64,000 bases of DNA from Pseudomonas citri (GTDB lineage: Bacteria; Pseudomonadota; Gammaproteobacteria; Pseudomonadales; Pseudomonadaceae). Shown here in pieces: positions 63,198-64,000 of this stretch. The notes beneath the pieces were generated by a model that saw only the letters and a list, made by a program, of their open reading frames with translations, ran no database searches and was not told the origin of the DNA. Numbering within the stretch: position 1 is the stretch's first letter; each line of letters begins with the position of its first letter. Location of the stretch: NCBI RefSeq assembly GCF_025336485.1, contig NZ_JAODAB010000011.1:62001-126000 (forward strand), given 5' to 3'. Position numbers and translations under genes: made by a program.

Positions 63198-64000
63198 ATG
63201 CAAACCATATCCGAGCCGATGCCAGCGCGGGCGCAAGCCGGTGAGCTGGACTTTGAAGACCGCACCTACCGCAAAGTCATCTGGCGCATTCTTCCGGTGC
63301 TGCTCTTGTGTTACATGGCGGCGTACCTCGACCGCGTGAACATCGGTTTCGCCAAGCTCGACATGCTCAACGAGCTGCAATTCAGCAACACCGTGTACGC
63401 CTTGGGCGCCAGCATGTTTTTCTGGGGCTATTTCCTGTTTGAAGTCCCCAGCAACCTGTTGCTGCATCGCTTCGGCGCACGGTTCTGGATTGCCCGGATC
63501 ATGTTGACCTGGGCAGTGGTGTCCATGGCCGTGGCCTATACCGTGCCGCTGGCCGCCTTCTTCCATGTCGAATCGAGCACCATGTTCTACGTGCTGCGCT
63601 TCCTGTTGGGCGTCTGCGAAGCCGGCTTCTTTCCCGGAGTGATCCTCTACCTCAACTACTGGTTCCCGACCCATCGGCAAAGCCGCGTAATGTCCGGGTT
63701 CCTGCTGGCGTTACCGGTCAGCCTGACCCTGGGGGGCATGCTCTCCGGGTGGCTGATGAACAGCATGCAAGGGGTGCAGGGCCTGTCCGGCTGGCAATGG
63801 ATGCTGATCATTGAAGGCATCCCTTCGATCATCATGGCCGTCGTGGTGATCGCCTGCCTGGCGGACAATATCGACAAGGCCAAGTGGCTCAACAGCGCCG
63901 AAAAGACCTTGCTCAAGGCCAATCTGCACAGCGACAGCCACGGCAAGGCCACGCGCTTGGGCGAGGTGTTCTTCAACCCTCGGGTGTGGCTGTTGGTGTT
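63198..64000 (+). CDS. MFS transporter (anion:cation symporter type), cut by window end
   Basis: The first 267 residues of a major facilitator protein; the gene runs off the window. Visible are YMAAYLDRVNIGFAKLDMLN (helix 1 and the D-R-x-N motif of the ACS family), FFWGYFLFEVPSNLLLHRFG and RFLLGVCEAGFFPGVILYLN. Such proteins import sugar acids or aromatic acids. The link with the FAH/IlvD genes favours a sugar acid. Six membrane segments are present in this part. Confidence 0.9.
   Translation, partial: MQTISEPMPARAQAGELDFEDRTYRKVIWRILPVLLLCYMAAYLDRVNIGFAKLDMLNELQFSNTVYALGASMFFWGYFLFEVPSNLLLHRFGARFWIARIMLTWAVVSMAVAYTVPLAAFFHVESSTMFYVLRFLLGVCEAGFFPGVILYLNYWFPTHRQSRVMSGFLLALPVSLTLGGMLSGWLMNSMQGVQGLSGWQWMLIIEGIPSIIMAVVVIACLADNIDKAKWLNSAEKTLLKANLHSDSHGKATRLGEVFFNPRVWLLV

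Noticed and set aside
1..64000. Prophage, insertion sequence, CRISPR array, tRNA or rRNA
   Set aside because: No transposase, integrase, structural phage gene, regular spacer repeats or recognisable RNA gene was found on either strand.

Overview
The window looks like a chromosomal segment of a Pseudomonas of the fluorescens type. The evidence is high-GC coding with Pseudomonas-like proteins throughout, REP-like hairpins of the TGTGGGAGC family between genes, a dense set of AraC/LysR/LuxR/IclR/TetR regulators, and aromatic-catabolism clusters typical of soil pseudomonads. I see no rRNA, tRNA, CRISPR array, insertion sequence or prophage.

Layout. (1) 0.2-3.8 kb: an AraC regulator, an APC permease and an IclR repressor. 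(2) 4.1-13.4 kb: one tightly packed nine-gene plus-strand operon divergent from the IclR gene. It holds a ThDP-dependent decarboxylase-like enzyme, an aldehyde dehydrogenase, an SDR-fold protein without the usual catalytic residues, a seven-Asp-box beta-propeller, a small VOC metalloenzyme, a DUF1185 protein, an alpha/beta hydrolase, an MhpA-type FAD monooxygenase and an MhpD-type hydratase. It reads as an uncharacterised meta-cleavage pathway and is my main candidate for something undescribed. (3) 13.5-23.8 kb: 4-hydroxyphenylacetate (HPA) catabolism. The oxygenase and the MarR-fused flavin reductase are of the Acinetobacter C2/C1 kind. The meta-cleavage operon hpaG1-G2-E-D-F-H-I runs on the minus strand, with the activator hpaA and two hpaR repressor paralogues at its edges. 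Operators are visible: GTTAA-N4-TTAAC sites at hpaG1 and at the first hpaR, and a 21-bp tandem direct repeat before the oxygenase. (4) 24-28.7 kb: an AraC regulator, an outer-membrane SphA-type channel, an MFS transporter and an amidase.

(5) 28.7-34.8 kb: a phenylethylamine/tyramine module with phenylacetaldehyde dehydrogenase (feaB), a soluble PAS chemoreceptor, an APC permease, a DUF3156 protein and feaR. It would feed (4-hydroxy)phenylacetate into region 3, but no tynA-type amine oxidase is present. (6) 34.9-39.8 kb: a minus-strand group of two SDRs, a MoaF-family protein, a LuxR regulator, a cupin and an FAD-dependent amine-oxidase-like protein, with a 20-bp palindrome that is probably the LuxR operator. 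(7) 40.1-46 kb: YciI and PhnB-like proteins, a ribbon-helix-helix/ParE toxin-antitoxin pair between two copies of a ~35-bp hairpin repeat, and a periplasmic binding protein gene overlapping a GGDEF-EAL receptor gene.

(8) 46-58.9 kb: a LysR regulator, a YdiJ-type D-2-hydroxyglutarate dehydrogenase, TetR plus 3-hydroxybutyryl-CoA dehydrogenase, an AraC regulator, an orphan polyamine-type binding protein with a LuxR regulator, an MFS exporter and a NIT-domain chemoreceptor. (9) 58.9-64 kb: an IlvD/Edd-type sugar-acid dehydratase, an FAH-fold dehydratase, a LysR regulator and an MFS transporter cut by the window end, probably for pentonate catabolism.

Taken together the segment is a catabolic island-like region for aromatic acids and amines. 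Peripheral modules (5, probably 6) converge on the central HPA pathway (3), next to a second, unexplained ring-cleavage operon (2).
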